DNA of 64,000 nucleotides. It comes from Uranotaenia lowii. Taxonomy: Eukaryota; Arthropoda; Insecta; Diptera; Culicidae. Position numbers and translations under genes: made by a program. The notes beneath the pieces were generated by a model that saw only the letters and a list, made by a program, of their open reading frames with translations, did no database searches and had not been told where the DNA came from. Positions 30,517 through 43,683 of this stretch are shown here, piece after piece (the stretch's first letter is position 1; the number at the start of each line of letters is the position of its first letter). The DNA is taken from the NCBI RefSeq assembly GCF_029784155.1, contig NC_073692.1, positions 72,289,544-72,353,543 of the forward strand, read 5' to 3'.

Positions 30517-33323
30517 TTACTGCTTGTAAATCTAGTGTTGATTTAATCTTTGGATGTAGTTTACCTATTTGAAAATTTCTTAATCTCGTCTATGAAAACC
30601 ACGTATTATAACAAACAAAACAATGTATTACCTCCCGGAAAAGTAAACTACAGTAGATATTCCCTTTCACTGAAGCCAACCATATTTGATCAATGGTAGA
30701 ATTGCTTTGATACACGTTTTCCTCAATTGGTGGACTTCATTTTTTTATTGCCGGGCTTCCGATGCACTGATGGTGGAAATATGTCGTCGACTGACCGCCT
30801 TATGCATAAGCTGCTTTTAACAAAATTTCTTTTTTTACGCGCTGCACATCTTTTCCAACCTCCCTTTTCTCCTCACCTCGTTCAGTTGTTAGCTTTTTCG
30901 AATTTGGTTTTCTTCATTCACAATTGCTTCCATTCTTGATGTGCGCGCGTGAGGTTATTCACAAGATTCCGTCTTCGAACTGACTCAATGCACAAAGTCC
31001 GCCACTGGCTGTTGTTCTTCTGCGAAGGGAAAGCATCAAAAGGGAACGACAGAATTATTGAACAATTGCACAAACACGCACCACTTCCCGGACTTACCTA
31101 CTCGGTTTCCCCTCAAGTTTTCTCAACTTCTCTGATTCTGACTTTTGGTCGGCTTGCACATTCCATATGCTGATATTGTCCCCATCACACATCATCTTTT
31201 GCCGCCCGGAGGAATAACTTATATGCCTTTTCCTCATATACACACACATCATGAGAGTTCATTCGACTTGGGCTGATTTGCTTGAAAGTGGCAGGGAAAT
31301 TGTGCCTCGTTTTATGGGTGGTAGAGAAGGGGTGGAAGGGAGAAACTTTGGTTTTAAGTGGAAACTTCATTTTTTTTATTTAATTTATATTGGTTTTTAT
31401 TAAGTCTAAATGCGATTGTTGAGCTGCAGAGCTGATTTGTGTTTGCCGATGGAGACAACAACCTAGAGGGGTTTGATTTGGTTCCTTCAAGTGGGACGTG
31501 GAAAAAAGTTGGGTTGAATTGGTTTCAGAAACTTTGCGGAGATACTTACAATTGGGTAAGTTACGTTGTTGTTTAAGGAGGTTTTGTTATTTGTACGGCA
31601 GAAAATGATCATCGTGCCACGATTAATGGTGTTTATACTGCCCCAAGGGAGTTCACTTTATGTCCCTACAGTAACTGATTTTAAGCTTCCGGAAAAATAA
31701 TTCTAAATGCATTTTTAAGCGTTTTTATCTATTTTTTTAAGTTTCAGCCAGTTAGAAAATCGATTTTTTAGTGTCTGAACACAAAACAATGAAGAAACTC
31801 ACATATTAAAGCTGTGTGGAAGAAAATACGTAGAAAAAATTACATAACTCATAGCTTTGTTTCTTCAGATTCCAAAATTCTAACAATTTTTTAAATTTGA
31901 ATCAATCACAAACATCTTCCAGCACCTAATGATAGATGTTTAGAAAAATTCGCAAAACAGTTTTGGCTTAAATCGACAATTTCAAATTTTATTTTTTAAC
32001 TTTAACACATATACCTATTCGGACCGTGACCAATCAAAATGACTGGTAAAGGGAAACTCTTTATATTTTGAACTTTTTTCTTCTGATATAAATTGGTGAC
32101 ATAATAAGGACTGTTTTTGTAATGAAATTGTTAAAGTTTGTCACCATGGGTGCACGGAATTATCTTATTTTTAGCAAGTTGACGATTGAGTATATTTCAC
32201 ATACTGAAAATCTCGAAAAATAATCAAAAAAAAATGATATTACCTTTACTTTATTCAAAAATCATTACAACATTGTTGTAGTAATTTTTTATTGGTGCAC
32301 GCATACACTGCTTTTCCTGACGTTGGTTTTTGTGTGCATGCTTAAGATGAAATATTTAAAAAAAATTCTCATGAATCATACTGAATGTTATTATAGCATT
32401 ATTCGTATATTAAAATACTGAAACATAGGTTTTACCATGGGTGCACGGATTTGCCGCAAGTGTTTATAATATTATACTTTTTTCATATTTTAAAACGATT
32501 TACTCAATACAACGACTTCAGAAGAAAGATTTCAAATTGAATTTGGTAATTTACTACTAATTTACCGATAACTTGCACAAATTCGATCAACTATCGATTG
32601 AGGTTCGTTGGAATAGTCAACAGTTTCCCAATGAATCTTTATGAATAGTATAAGAAAATCGATTCAATGAGGTTGATTATTCATATTATGTGCACGGAAT
32701 CATCGAAATTGTACCAAAGTTTGTGCAATCTAAAAATCATTCTAGATTATGTGTATTAAAGTATATGTCACCTGTGGATACGGAGATTCAGGTGCAATAT
32801 GTTTAGGTTCAAACCAAGCTCATATCAACGAATAAAATTTTGTATCCAATAATTAAAATTGAAAATTGAAGCATAACATTTTGTTGCGGACGGAATAATG
32901 AAAACGCCGATTTCTGATGGCAGTTGACACAGCTCCAAACTGTAAATATATTTTACATGGTATAATCTTAAATTTAGGGGTTTATTATTCTAATTATCAG
33001 TACTTACAATATCACTGTTCTGAATTGCTTCTGCCTGAACAATTAGTTTGCCTTCGACTGAGTGCGTGTTTGGTAGACTTTTCACTAGCTCTGTTTTTGT
33101 CCAACTGCCGTCTATTAGAGACCCTTTTACAGAGAGTCTTTAGAAGTTGGAAGCCCCTTTTTCAGAGAATCGACAGTTTCAAGGTCAACAAAAAATAAAA
33201 AAAACAATTTTGAATCATACAAGTCGGTATACAGCTCATCAAGCACATAATTATTGAGCACAATTCATGCAAATATAAATTTTGCTGTGGGTGCACATTC
33301 TCCATACATTTTTTTCCCTTTTT
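30517..33323 (+). other. Intronic DNA with scattered repeat fragments
   Basis: 31590-31800 resembles the interior of the 3930-4909 element in opposite orientation (ACGGCAGAAAATG, CATTTTTAAGCGTTTTTATC). Between 32140 and 33300 the word GGGTGCACGGA or a near match recurs four times (about 32149, 32444, 32689, 33290) in otherwise unrelated AT-rich sequence. No exon was recognised. Confidence 0.35.
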
Positions 33324-34453
33324 TTACAAATAGAGGTTAATTTGTTGTTCATTCCTGTTCAATTTGAGACCCTTTGCGGCAGTTAGGGATGATTTTTGAA
33401 ATTGATGGTTCAACTGCATCTTGGGGTTGGTTTTTCGTTTTTTTAAACCAGATGCAAGCTCTTCAGAAAGTCCAAATAAAAAATCCTTCCTCGATATCTT
33501 TTCACCTGTTGTTTTCTTATAGAGTATCCCAGCATTAGTTCCTGCTAAATCCAACACGTTGAAAAAAACTAGCAATGATCATCTGCGAGATCCTGATTTA
33601 ACACTTTATATTTGTGCCGTTTAGTCTGTTAAATCGACCCCAAATTTTATTTTGTAAAAGTTGATGGTTGAAGGTTCGGTTTACTTTTATAAACTGTGGG
33701 AAAACTATTTTTCAACTTGTAAAAGATTGTTGAAAATGGTGTTATATTATTAATATTAATTTATTGTTAATATTATTAATAAATTGTGTACATTTATCTC
33801 ACACCGTTGAAACCATTCTAAATTTATCAGTTTTTATACGCTGATTTCTCTCGTTTCTATTATCAAAGCGAATGAATCTTATAATTTCTTTGAAAGTTTA
33901 TCTGCTCCTAATATTGGAAAAAGTCTGCTCTCCATTTTTGGTTTCATAAGTATGTAAGATTTATATTTTTTTGCTTCATATGCACCTCGAGCGTATAGTA
34001 TAGCATTGATAGCTTTCTATTTTTTTGTGAAAGAGTCCACTTTCTCCCCAAATCTCTACAAGCTAACTCAGAGCAAATTTTTATATGATCAAAAATACGA
34101 TAATCTGAAAGTAAAAAAAATTGTTTTTGAGGTCGTTCTTCATAATATTTCTTCGAGCATGTCCTGAGGGCCCAGTCACTTTTTTGAAAATATTGTGAAA
34201 CGGTGCACCATGGTCTTCCAGCACCATCACCAACTTCCACCTTTTCCCAGACGGTTCCATCTGAAGAAATTTCATTTTGTTGAGTTACACTGTAATCATT
34301 TCCAAATTCCTGATCAGAATATGAGCATATTTTCTTAAATGGTTCGTATTCATTTTCGGATATTTCATCGTGACTGTCATCACTTCCCCAAAGAACATCG
34401 TCACTTCCAATTGAATCATTTATTTCATCATCTTCAACTCCAAGCATTCTCAT
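33324..34453 (-). pseudogene. piggyBac transposase relic with central deletion
   Basis: The minus strand holds two separated parts of a piggyBac-type transposase, the DDD enzyme that moves elements at TTAA. N-terminal part (34453-33944): an acidic start, then WEKVEVGDGAGR, a frameshifted GPSGHARRNIMKNDL, then IFDHIKICSELACRDLGRKW, all positions expected before the catalytic domain. C-terminal part (33575-33324): FFNVLDLAGTNAGILYKKTT then GEKISRKDFLFGLSEELA, the usual region before the C-terminal cysteine-rich domain. The catalytic aspartates lie in the deleted middle (only about 370 bp between the two parts). Frameshifts plus deletion make it dead. Intact TTAA-flanked ends were not identified. 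Confidence 0.8.
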
Positions 34454-34559
34454 GGAATGTCGTTGATATGATTGAATCTCATGATTGAAGATTTCAATCG
34501 TTTAAACATTTTCGATTTTTGACGTATTTCTGAAAAAAAAAACAAACTTACCACCAAAT

Positions 34560-35335
34560 GAAACTGTTGGGCACAGGTTCCTGTTAACCTTGGTTGGTTC
34601 GATAGTGTCGGCCAGATCCGACCTTTGCCAACATCGATTCCTCAATCGTTTAATCTCCAACAAAAGCATACCACAAGTCTATCTAGCAATCAACGAGGTC
34701 CCAAGTGAAACCTATAGGTCTCAAAATATTGGGGTTTCAACCAAAGTGCCGACTTGGCAGTTAAACAACTCGTGAATTACGTTTAACAAACTTATAATTA
34801 CTTTCTTCTTAAACTAGGTTTCTATCAATAAGTGCAGGCAACAAAAAACCACAAGCGTCTCGAGTGTTCCGACGATGGCTTGATGTGAGCCGGGTGCGAT
34901 TTGGAATTGGACTGACGTAGTTGACCAGCTCAAGTTGATGTCGAAGTTCCACACAGAACTCATTCTCGTGCGATGAGTTTGTACCAGATTACTCCCATCT
35001 CTCGCTTGTAGTTGTTTCTCTGGTTATCAGCTATTGTGTTCTGCTGGAAAACAAACAGCAACAATGCACAAGCCGGGTTCACAAAGGGTGATTTGTGGGT
35101 GATTTGTTATCATGGGGTTTTCACAATGCCTTTGAAGCTGGTGTTTTGACTGGATCGTACAAAGTTGATCCAAACAGGTTTTCGAAGGTTCATCGACTTT
35201 ATTAGCATCTAAATTCCAGTGATGCTCAACTACCAAACAGAAACTATTTACAGCGAAAAAACATACCTTGATTACAATTTGCAAATTTGAACCACCAGAC
35301 CACGATACACTACCGAGCACAGTTCATTATTTTGT
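34560..35335 (-). other. GC-richer block, possible LTR or leader relic (minus strand)
   Basis: This 770-bp block stands out by its more balanced composition. On the minus strand it carries splice-like signals (ATCAAG/GTATGT at about 35272, TGTTTGTTTTCCAG at about 35053) and finishes with CCCAACAGTTTCATTTGGTG. The last part resembles LTR-end plus primer-site text of some insect LTR elements. There is no second LTR or target duplication. It may be a solo LTR, a leader fragment, or an exon of a minus-strand transcript; I cannot decide. Confidence 0.3.
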
Positions 35336-35418
35336 ACTTCTTTCAGACGCAACCAATATACAACTGCAATGATTTTTTGTACTGGATTCTCATCCTCTGA
35401 GATGATTCATACCTAATA

Positions 35419-36356
35419 AGGCTATGATCATTTAGTATCCGGGCAGTTACAAACGAATGTATTTTAAAAACTATTCATTTAATATAAAAACTTTCTATGG
35501 AGGAAATGAAGGTGTTAATATGACATTTAATATAAAAATATAAAAAAAATTATTAATCAATGATTTTAAGAAATAATCTTACTTTTTCATAAAATCTCTT
35601 TTTTATCTTTGCACACTTTTTTCAATCATGAATTGATCTATTATTTTTACCACAGAAGCAAAACCTTTGCAAAATCATGATATTTTACACAAACTCACCT
35701 GGAAAAAGGTATTGGAATCTGGTAGGAGCCTTTTTATGAGTAGGCATCTCGAAGAATTTGATCTCTTAAATTCGGTTTTAACATAAATTTCTTCGTCCTT
35801 CAGGACACATCTGTCACATTGCGTAAAAATCGGTTGCACAGTTTGCGATCTAAGCACTTTTAGTTTTTTACTTGGTGTCTCCTAGTCAGACAACACTTTT
35901 TGACTGCCGGAAATGAATTAATTGCATTATTTAAGGGGTCTGCATTCAGTTATTTCCAATAACCATAGACTTTTTACCATATTTAAGATCAAGGGTTCCA
36001 TTCCTACGCTTGATTTGAACTTCGTGTGGATTCTAGAGTGGCTCCTTATACTTCTTAACTATTCGGTTAAAAAAAGAATCAGAAAAAAATCCACAGTTTA
36101 TGAGTTTTCAAGTCGACAATGAAGAATTTTCGAGGCGAAAAATGCGCAAAAGGCGCAAATTTGTGCAAAATTTTTTTTACCATGTCTTTTTGCATCGTTA
36201 ATATCTCAAACACACATTAACTTAAAAATCTGGCAAAAATAGGCAAGATAGCCCTTTTCATAACCAACACAACGCTACTAAAGTTTTGCATACCCGAGCT
36301 CTAATAACGTAGCTACCACCGAAATAAAGTGCCCGGATACTAAATGATCATAGCCT
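35419..36356 (-). mobile_element. 938-bp Tc1/mariner-derived element (copy 2)
   Basis: Same family as 25458-26408, opposite orientation, flanked by TA (35417-35418, 36357-36358). The inverted ends are AGGCTATGATCATTTAGTAT. The minus strand repeats the transposase relic FTQCDRCVLKDEEIYVKTEF at about 35760-35840. The two copies differ by scattered substitutions and small indels. Confidence 0.82.
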
Positions 36357-36538
36357 TAGCACTGAATATTTGATCGCATGATAGCTTGTGTACTGCAATC
36401 AGGGTTTTTTTTTTCGAAAATCAGAGAACTGGTGAAATAAAAATCAGGCAAAATCAGGCTACGTTAAAGTAACGGAAATTTCGCTCATAATGATGACCTT
36501 TTTTTGATCATTGCTACACATTTTCACTCTAATATATG

Positions 36539-36654
36539 TTGTGAGCCTACTTGTTTTAATTCTACTGAATCAAAGCAATTGAAAGATTGCCTTTCATTTC
36601 TTTTAAAATAAGAATTAAAGGGAGTTTTCGATTGCTTTGATTCAGCCACATTTT
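36539..36654. repeat. Diverged copy of the palindromic repeat family
   Basis: It contains TGTGAGCCTACTTG, CAAAGCAATTGAAAGATTG and the inverted CGATTGCTTTGATTCAG, arranged as at 24972-25097 but with an altered centre. Confidence 0.6.
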
Positions 36655-37335
36655 CACATTTTAACTTCAGCAATATCTTCAGCAGTATCTAATCCAATTC
36701 CTTACTACCCATTTGACATCACATTCGCAAAAATCAGGCAAAATCAGACATATTTTCAACAATCAGCCAACTCGTTTCTCCTCTCATAATCTGTTCTTTC
36801 TTTTTTCTCATTAGCTTCCATAAACAGTAAGGTTATCATTACCACTAAGAAGGTGGCCGCACGCGTCTGTTTCCCAGGTAAAGGGCGGCGTGCAACAACA
36901 ACCGAGCGTCTGTTCTCCAGGTCAGAGGCGGCTCAAACAGCGTCTGTCTTGCAGCGAGCGGCTGAATTTATGAAATGCGGCTCCCGCCAGCTAACTCCAA
37001 GATGGCAGCTCCATCGCGGGATAGGGACTTTAGGCTAACAACCTACTGTTCTCGACTTGAAATTGTTACGGAATTCGAAAGAAATTGCCGACCTGGAATT
37101 TTGGCGACGACTTTTAGCATGAAAACACGGACACGAATTGGAACTGAGCGAAGTCCGTTGGCCTAATACTGGAGAACACAAGACACAATCCGGGCAAGTC
37201 CTGCTTTACTCTGGCATACGAGGAGAACATGCTACTCGGGAACGAGGAGTTGGTTTCCTGTTAAGACCGCAGGCCTAACCAATAAACGAAAGAATAATCG
37301 TAGCCAGATTTAGAACACGGGTTAGAAACCTTACA

Positions 37336-37970
37336 ATGGTCCAATGTTATGCGCCAACTGACGTTGCCGATTTGCAGGAGAAAGAGCAGTTTTACAGTCA
37401 AATGAACAGCGTGGTGGAAAGAATTCCGAAGGGTGACATTCAAATCCATTTGGGCGACTTCAACGCAAAGATTGGCTCCGACAATCAGGACCTTGAGCGC
37501 ATCATGGGGCGCCATGGCCTAGGACAGATTAGCGAAAACGGAGAGCTGTTTGTAGAATTTTGTGGCAACAACAACATGGTGATCGGTGGATCGCTCTTCC
37601 CCCATCGACCAGCACATAAGGTCACTTGGGTATCTCGAGATGGCCGAACAGAAAATCAAATTGACCACATTTGCATCAGCCGAAAATGGAGAAGGAGCCT
37701 TCTTGATGTCCGCAACAAACGAAGCGCAGATATTGCATCTGACCATCACATCGTCCTTGGCGAGATACGACTAAGAGTTGCGCGTGTCCAACGGCGCGAG
37801 GAGAAAGTCGGATGTCGATACGACGTCCACCGTTTGGAGAATCCAGAGGTGAAAAGGGCATACGTTGAACAGCTAGAATCCCGAGCCTCGGAACTGCCGA
37901 CAGACGGAACAGTCGAAGAACAGTGGCGTGGAATCAAGAATGCTTTTATCAAGACGAGCCATGGTACTCG
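37336..37970 (+). pseudogene. RTE apurinic-type endonuclease domain (partial)
   Basis: The frame from ATG 37336 encodes the C-terminal two thirds of the AP-like endonuclease that nicks target DNA. Catalytic motifs: GDFNAKIG (40-47), the TWVSRDGRTENQIDHI block (97-112) and SDHHIVL (135-141). The N-terminal part with the first metal-binding residues lies upstream in broken frames (stop at about 37278). After about residue 210 the true reading passes into the +2-shifted frame (VCGRRSEWMSDETW); the remaining codons to 38175 are out of frame. Confidence 0.85.
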
Positions 37971-39060
37971 CTCGGTAAAGTGTGTGGAAGAAGAAGTGAA
38001 TGGATGTCGGATGAAACTTGGAGGATGGTCGATGATCGGAGGAAGGCGAAAGTCGGAATTGAGCAGGCATGTGCCGGGTCAGCCAAAGCAGCCGCCCGCT
38101 TACGATATGCGGAGCTGGAAAAAGCAGTTAAACAAGCTTGTAGACGAGACAAGAGAGCCTGGACAAACTCCCTAGCCGAAGAGAGAGAAAGAGCCGCCGC
38201 AAATGGAGATATCCGATTACTTTATGACATTTATCGCCGCCTCAGTGGTGCAAGGACTAATGCAAGAATGCCGCTGAAAGACCGAGCAGGTCAGTTATTG
38301 ACCGATCGAACAGATCAGCTCAAACGATGGACTGAGCACTTCGAACAACTCTTCCGAGTCACGAATTGCGATGGCCAACATAACCCACAGCTCGAAGCTC
38401 CAACAGTAAGTCGCATAAATGGCGTCTACTCGGAAGCACCCTCGTTGGCTGAAATAGAAGCGGCAATCAAAAACCTGAAATCCAACAAAGCACCTGGGAT
38501 CGATTGCATCCCTGCTGGAATGCTGAAAGCCGACCCAGGAAATCCCTCCAGTTTCATGGTAGCTGGGCAACAAGTTAAGAAAGTGGAGTGCTTCCAGTAT
38601 CTTGGTAGCCAGATAACGCCTGATGGTGGTACCAGGAAAGACATCGAAACCCGGATCAGAAAGGCCCGATTTGCATTTGCGAGTCTCCGAAACATCTGGT
38701 GGTCACGCCAGATCTCTCTACGAACAAAAAGCCGAATCTTCAACTCAAACGTCAAATCCGTATTGCTGTACGGGTGCAAAACTTGGTGCACATATGCGGC
38801 AACTGGATCTCAAATGAGGAACTACATCGCCGGTGTCATCAAATAGATTGGGCACACGCTGCTGAGGAAAGATAAAAACGAGATTTGCAGAGAGGCGCTA
38901 GTTTGGAATCCAGAAGGAAGAAGAGGCAGACCCAGAAACTCGTGGCGGCGAAGTCTAGCCGCTGAAATCCGAACTGTCGACGAGAATCTTGACTGGGACC
39001 AGGTGAAGACGCTGGCTCCGGATCGTCAACAGTGGAGGTCTTTTACCACGGGATCATTAA
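37970..39060 (+). pseudogene. RTE reverse-transcriptase remnant
   Basis: It continues the endonuclease in another frame: VCGRRSEWMSDETWRMVDDR, a long helical linker, then NLKSNKAPGIDCIPAGMLKA, the first RT motif. At about 38540 the frame jumps directly to QQVKKVECFQYLGSQITPDG, so the RT palm with the catalytic Asp pair is missing (several hundred bp deleted). The tail after a TAG at 38844-38846 still reads IGHTLLRKDKNEICREALVW, then WRRSLAAEIRTVDENLDWDQ, the usual RTE C-terminus. It cannot be functional. Confidence 0.85.
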
Positions 39061-39082
39061 GTCAGTAGTAAGGTTATCATTA

Positions 39083-42000
39083 TACTTACACTAACAATAC
39101 ATAAGTTTGATGGACTTTTTCATCGATCAATTTACCGTGTTCTGGACAAAATTTATTTCGCTTGTTTAAAGAGATAATATAACAAAAAATACACAAACAT
39201 GTTGAGCTTGAAAATTAATGAAAAATCAAGTTTTTTTTGCTCATTTTTAGGATGTAGCATGCGTAGGTTATCCGACATAAAAAGTGTCCAACCAGTCATT
39301 TTTCAATTCATTTAGTTCTTTCAAGTGTTAATGAGCCATACCCTTTATTAGACTAAAAATAACAACTTCAGTTGTGTTACTAGAATTAAATTATTTTCTT
39401 TTACTGAATCAAAAGTTGCTTACTCCTTTAAAGAAAATCCTTGCATTAAAGGGTCAATTTTTATAAAACTTCCTCATCATGTTAGATTTTTTTTCCCAAA
39501 AAATTTCGTTTTGGGTGAAGTAACCGAACACAATAGATTCCGGGTTCCTATGTTATTTCAGATCTGTCAACCTATGGCTTCGATTTGTTTTTTTTTTGGG
39601 ATCAAGTATCCACAAATCCTTAATTTCTGTTTTTAGCATACTCCGCAAAAGACAAGTGCTGAAAATAGTTATTTATTCAATAAGTACCTCCACCCTACTC
39701 ATTGTTTTGCAACCAGCCAGTGTCTTTTCTCCTTTCTGCTGGTTGTTTATCAGGAAGGCGGTGGCAAAGCGATGGGACACACGCAAGATTCATTCAAAGC
39801 TGACTCCTATAGTAAGTCAGTAAGCCCAAGTAAGCAAGCCGGTAAAAGTCTCAACCCGAAACCGTGTGCAGTATGGGGGGATGACTGGATTCCCGGGGAA
39901 TAAAGATTGAATGGAACTAAATATATAATGTGTCATTGGAATCGCTTGGGTTTGTGATTTTGGGTGGTAAAGTTGTGTTTTTTTCTCGGCCTCTCGGAAT
40001 TGGATTTGATTTGCTTGATTGTGTGTCATTGGCCGCCGGGGCCAGTTGAAACACTTGACGATGCGTCCGTGTCGTCACCCAAAACGGAGGAACTGTTGCT
40101 GCTTGGGATTTTTATGGGGACGTAATTTCGGGAACCAAATTTCTGATAGAGATAGAATATCGTGTCATCCATTCATAACCATTAACTTTAAAGTGTTTTC
40201 ACTCTAATATTTGGAATAGAAAAAAGGGAGGAGGCCTTCAGCTTACACTAATTTATTTGTAAAATATGCTATGAATTTTTACAGTTTAATGAAGCCAAAA
40301 AGCAAAACATCAATTAACCACCATCTAAATCAACGTTGAGAGAAAAATAATTTATGCGGATGCCACAATCAGCGCAGATTTAGATTGACCGGGTATGACA
40401 ATGTTTGATGATGGTGTGTTTTTGTGTATGTGTGCCCAGCCCATAGAGGGAAGCCGTCAATATTTTCATCCCACCACCATCATCAACCCGAGTGGACCCT
40501 TTCGCTAAACCGTTTCGGTCGTTTTTTGTGCACATTTCATTTTTGCTGATTCGGGCAATTTATTTACTTTTTGCCTGGGAAGAGAACAAAATTTTATAAG
40601 CGCGGTACCCGATAACGGGCACTGGGAAATATAACAAATTTATATTTTTTACACGCCCGCCGCTCTTTCCGGTACACCACAACCGATCGGGAGAAAGCGA
40701 GCGCAGAATGAAGCACCATCAGCCACTGACTCAATGGGTGGTTGTTTGGCCATCAAGCGGCGATTCAACGTACCCTGTGAGCTTGAGAACCCGTATTACT
40801 GTGTCCATCAATTTATTAGAATAAATTATTTTGCATGTGGCTAAGGTTTCTAGGGAGATGAATCATTCTATCATAAACAGTGATTTTGAGGAAAATTGTT
40901 CATAAAAAGTAATCACGTTGAAAGTTTTACAAATTTATCTTATATTTGTAATCTTAAATATGTATAATTTAATGTTATACGAAGCCATAAACAATACAGA
41001 ATTTTGGATAAACAAGATTTTTACATTGAAAATCCTAAATGCTTCTCTTAGCAACAGTCCAATTCATGTTTCCCCAAAAAGGTTGGCATTTTGCTCCTGA
41101 AGCTAAGCCGAATATGTTTCTTTGAAGAACGGGTGTTGGACGTTGCTCAAATGTCAATATTTCTTGACTTTTTTAAAGTTTACTCTTAAAATGCCTTCAT
41201 CGAACAATAGGGGCTGTGTCCATCAACTTCGCGTACTTTTCCACTTTTGCGGATTTTATTTTTCTTTCCGAGCACTCGATATTCGAACCAAGACATGAGT
41301 GGTACATTTCTCTTCATTTACCGATTATGCATTGGTTATTAATCATATTGGAAAAGGTACAGACTGAATTAAGTAAGCTCTTTTTTAGATTATGAGTCTT
41401 TATATTTGCAATATTTGCTCAAATTAACGAAAATCAATTCTCAGTTTGAAAAATAGAGACTTGGTTGGGTTACACATTTTTTTCAATAATTGTACTAGAA
41501 AAAAAACCACCCTACAAATATGATATGAAACCAAAACCAAACACATCATTTCGAAGAATCACTTTCGCCTAACTGAAGAGTAATCCTTCTAGAGATATCA
41601 GTCACTTCAAGAGATCTTCAACTGAAATGAAACTTAAGTAGTCACGAATCTTTTGGTGGTCTGGCCATTCATGGAGCGTTTTCAATCTAATGGATTCGAT
41701 CGAAATGCACTTGAAGTGACCAAAATTGATTGTCGTCAAAAGTGGAGAGTGAATGTTTTGAGCCCTGATATTTTTTTTGGTGATCAAAGATCGGTTTTGA
41801 TTTTGTTGCATTTGAAATTTAAAAAAATGATCTTTGAGGATATTTTAAATAAAACTTTGTGGTTGTTGACTTTGGCATCCATACCCTTTTCTTTCAAAGC
41901 TAAAATATTTCATTGAACATAATTAATCTAAGCATGTTATCCGCTCCGCAATTGATTCGAAAGTACGATTCAGCTGGCTTCGCTTTTTTGTCATGTTGCT

Positions 42001-43389
42001 CACATCATTACCCGAAAACCGTTTCTGTATTGTCTTGTTTTTGTCCGTGTTTTTTTTCTCGTGTTACTCCTTTTCCCCGGACGCGCTAACCCATTCAGCA
42101 TAGAAGAAAAGAAATCAACCGAATACATCTAATTCAATTCAAGTCATCCTCCCAAATAAATCCGCGCGCCCGAGAAATAACGAGCCATCATTGGACTTTT
42201 TTACCGGAGGACCACTTTAGTGCGAAAGGAATCGGACGAAGGCGGGAGAGACATAGAAAAAAAAAATAGAAGAGACCAAAAGGCACATTCCCGGCTTTTT
42301 CTCACCCATTCCGACCCATTTTGCTATGCTTTCGGAGCTTTTCGACCAAAAAAATGGAAAGGAAAAAAATACAAACGAAGTATGGAGAAATGTACATTAT
42401 CATCATTTATAAAAATCTGAAAAATATTAATCTCCTGATGGGCACCGATTTGTTTTGTAGATGAACGGAGAGTGATGGACCGGTGAGGACGTGTCGATGT
42501 GTAACCATTTGAATACCTATCTAAATTTTTACTTCATTAATTTTGAGCAGTAAGTGGATAAAATAAAAAAAGTCTCAAAATCCCATACACGGCATCATCT
42601 CTGATCTAGCTTGAAATTTAAATTGTAATCAATTTCGGGTTTCCAATGATCATAATTGATCAAGATGAATAGTAGGCCTGGAATGAGTTTGAAATCTCAA
42701 AAGAAAAAAAAACTGTTGTGGAAATTGTTTTGATAATTGATTGCAGTGAACCGAACCGAATGTTGTGAAAAGATTTTGTCGGTGTCAATTTTATGTCTGA
42801 ACGAGATTTCGATTGTGAAAAATGATTAACAGTGTCGAAAAGCACAATTCCGCCGACATAATAAAAGTGAAACGATATTTTTGGAGAGGCGTTCCTGTAG
42901 AATCGAAGAAAAAACCAACTTCATACAGTTTCATTTCAAACGAATACCATTTCTCGCATTTGCTGAGCTGCAATGGGAAATTTGTCGAAAATTATTTTGA
43001 GGAATCGTGTGGACCAGTCTAACCAGTCAAATAATTCAGCTAAGTTTTTTTTCAATTACCTACTGTTTTTAATTACACATGCTCATTCAATGTTTTAAAG
43101 ATTTCAAAATGGTAAAATTTATTTCGGTGAAAACAATTTTCTCTTACAATCAAGTTTTTCAAGAGCAAGTAATGGCGCTATTACCAATGTCCATATTGAT
43201 CCATATTTTTACTATTCAACGAGATGATGACAAGATCTGGCTATGTACGTATCATAAGCATAAGCAAGAATAAGCATAAACATAATCAATTTTAGGTAGG
43301 AAAACGAACAAACATTGGTTGTCAAATTTGAATTTTGAATTTTTAGGCTTAAAGTAAGGATCGATCTTGTCTCATTAATAGGGTTATTA
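39083..43389 (+). other. Intronic DNA without recognised features
   Basis: Mixed AT-rich sequence with a few more complex stretches (40400-40760, 42060-42300) that could be conserved non-coding DNA. Short frames here lack motifs and flanking splice signals. No satellite or clear inverted-repeat element was found. Confidence 0.35.
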
Positions 43390-43680
43390 GAGCAAGTTCA
43401 CTGGTGTTGGAAAAAAGTGGTAGAAATTCTGACACTTACGGCAATTTTCCCATGCAAAAACATTTTCAAGATCTGTGGACTTCTAGTTTTTTTACAACAC
43501 GTGTTGTATTTTCGCATGCTGTGATGCAAAAATAGTAATATTTCTATCACATACGGCTGAAATTGAAACAGTGTTGTAAAAAAATACAACACCCCAAGAT
43601 CTTGAAAACATTTAAGCATGGTAAAATTTTAAAAATGTCAAAATTTCTACCACTTTTTCCCAACACCAGTGAACTTGCTC
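43390..43680. mobile_element. 291-bp PIF/Harbinger-like MITE (A)
   Basis: The left end GAGCAAGTTCACTGGTGTTG and right end CAACACCAGTGAACTTGCTC are perfectly inverted for 20 bp and similar for about 36 bp. TTA flanks both sides (43387-43389, 43681-43683). The 3-bp TTA target duplication is the PIF/Harbinger signature. The inside has further inverted GTTGTATTTT/AAATACAAC words. Confidence 0.75.
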
Positions 43681-43683
43681 TTA

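Larger units (their letters stand above)
36842..39066 (+). mobile_element. RTE-clade retrotransposon, internally deleted
   Basis: The insertion is bounded by the 16-bp direct repeat AGTAAGGTTATCATTA (36826-36841 and 39067-39082). It is GC-richer than its surroundings. Contents: about 490 bp of 5' region with decayed coding (VGFLLRPQA-like phrase at 37245-37275), the endonuclease frame (37336-38175), the reverse-transcriptase remnant (37923-38846) and the 3' coding tail to about 39070. A frameshift near 37965 separates endonuclease and RT, and the central RT is deleted near 38540. The element is inactive. Confidence 0.88.

Noticed and set aside
41602..41916. Overlapping frames on both strands
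   Set aside because: AT-rich region with mutually antisense frames, no motif and no splice support.
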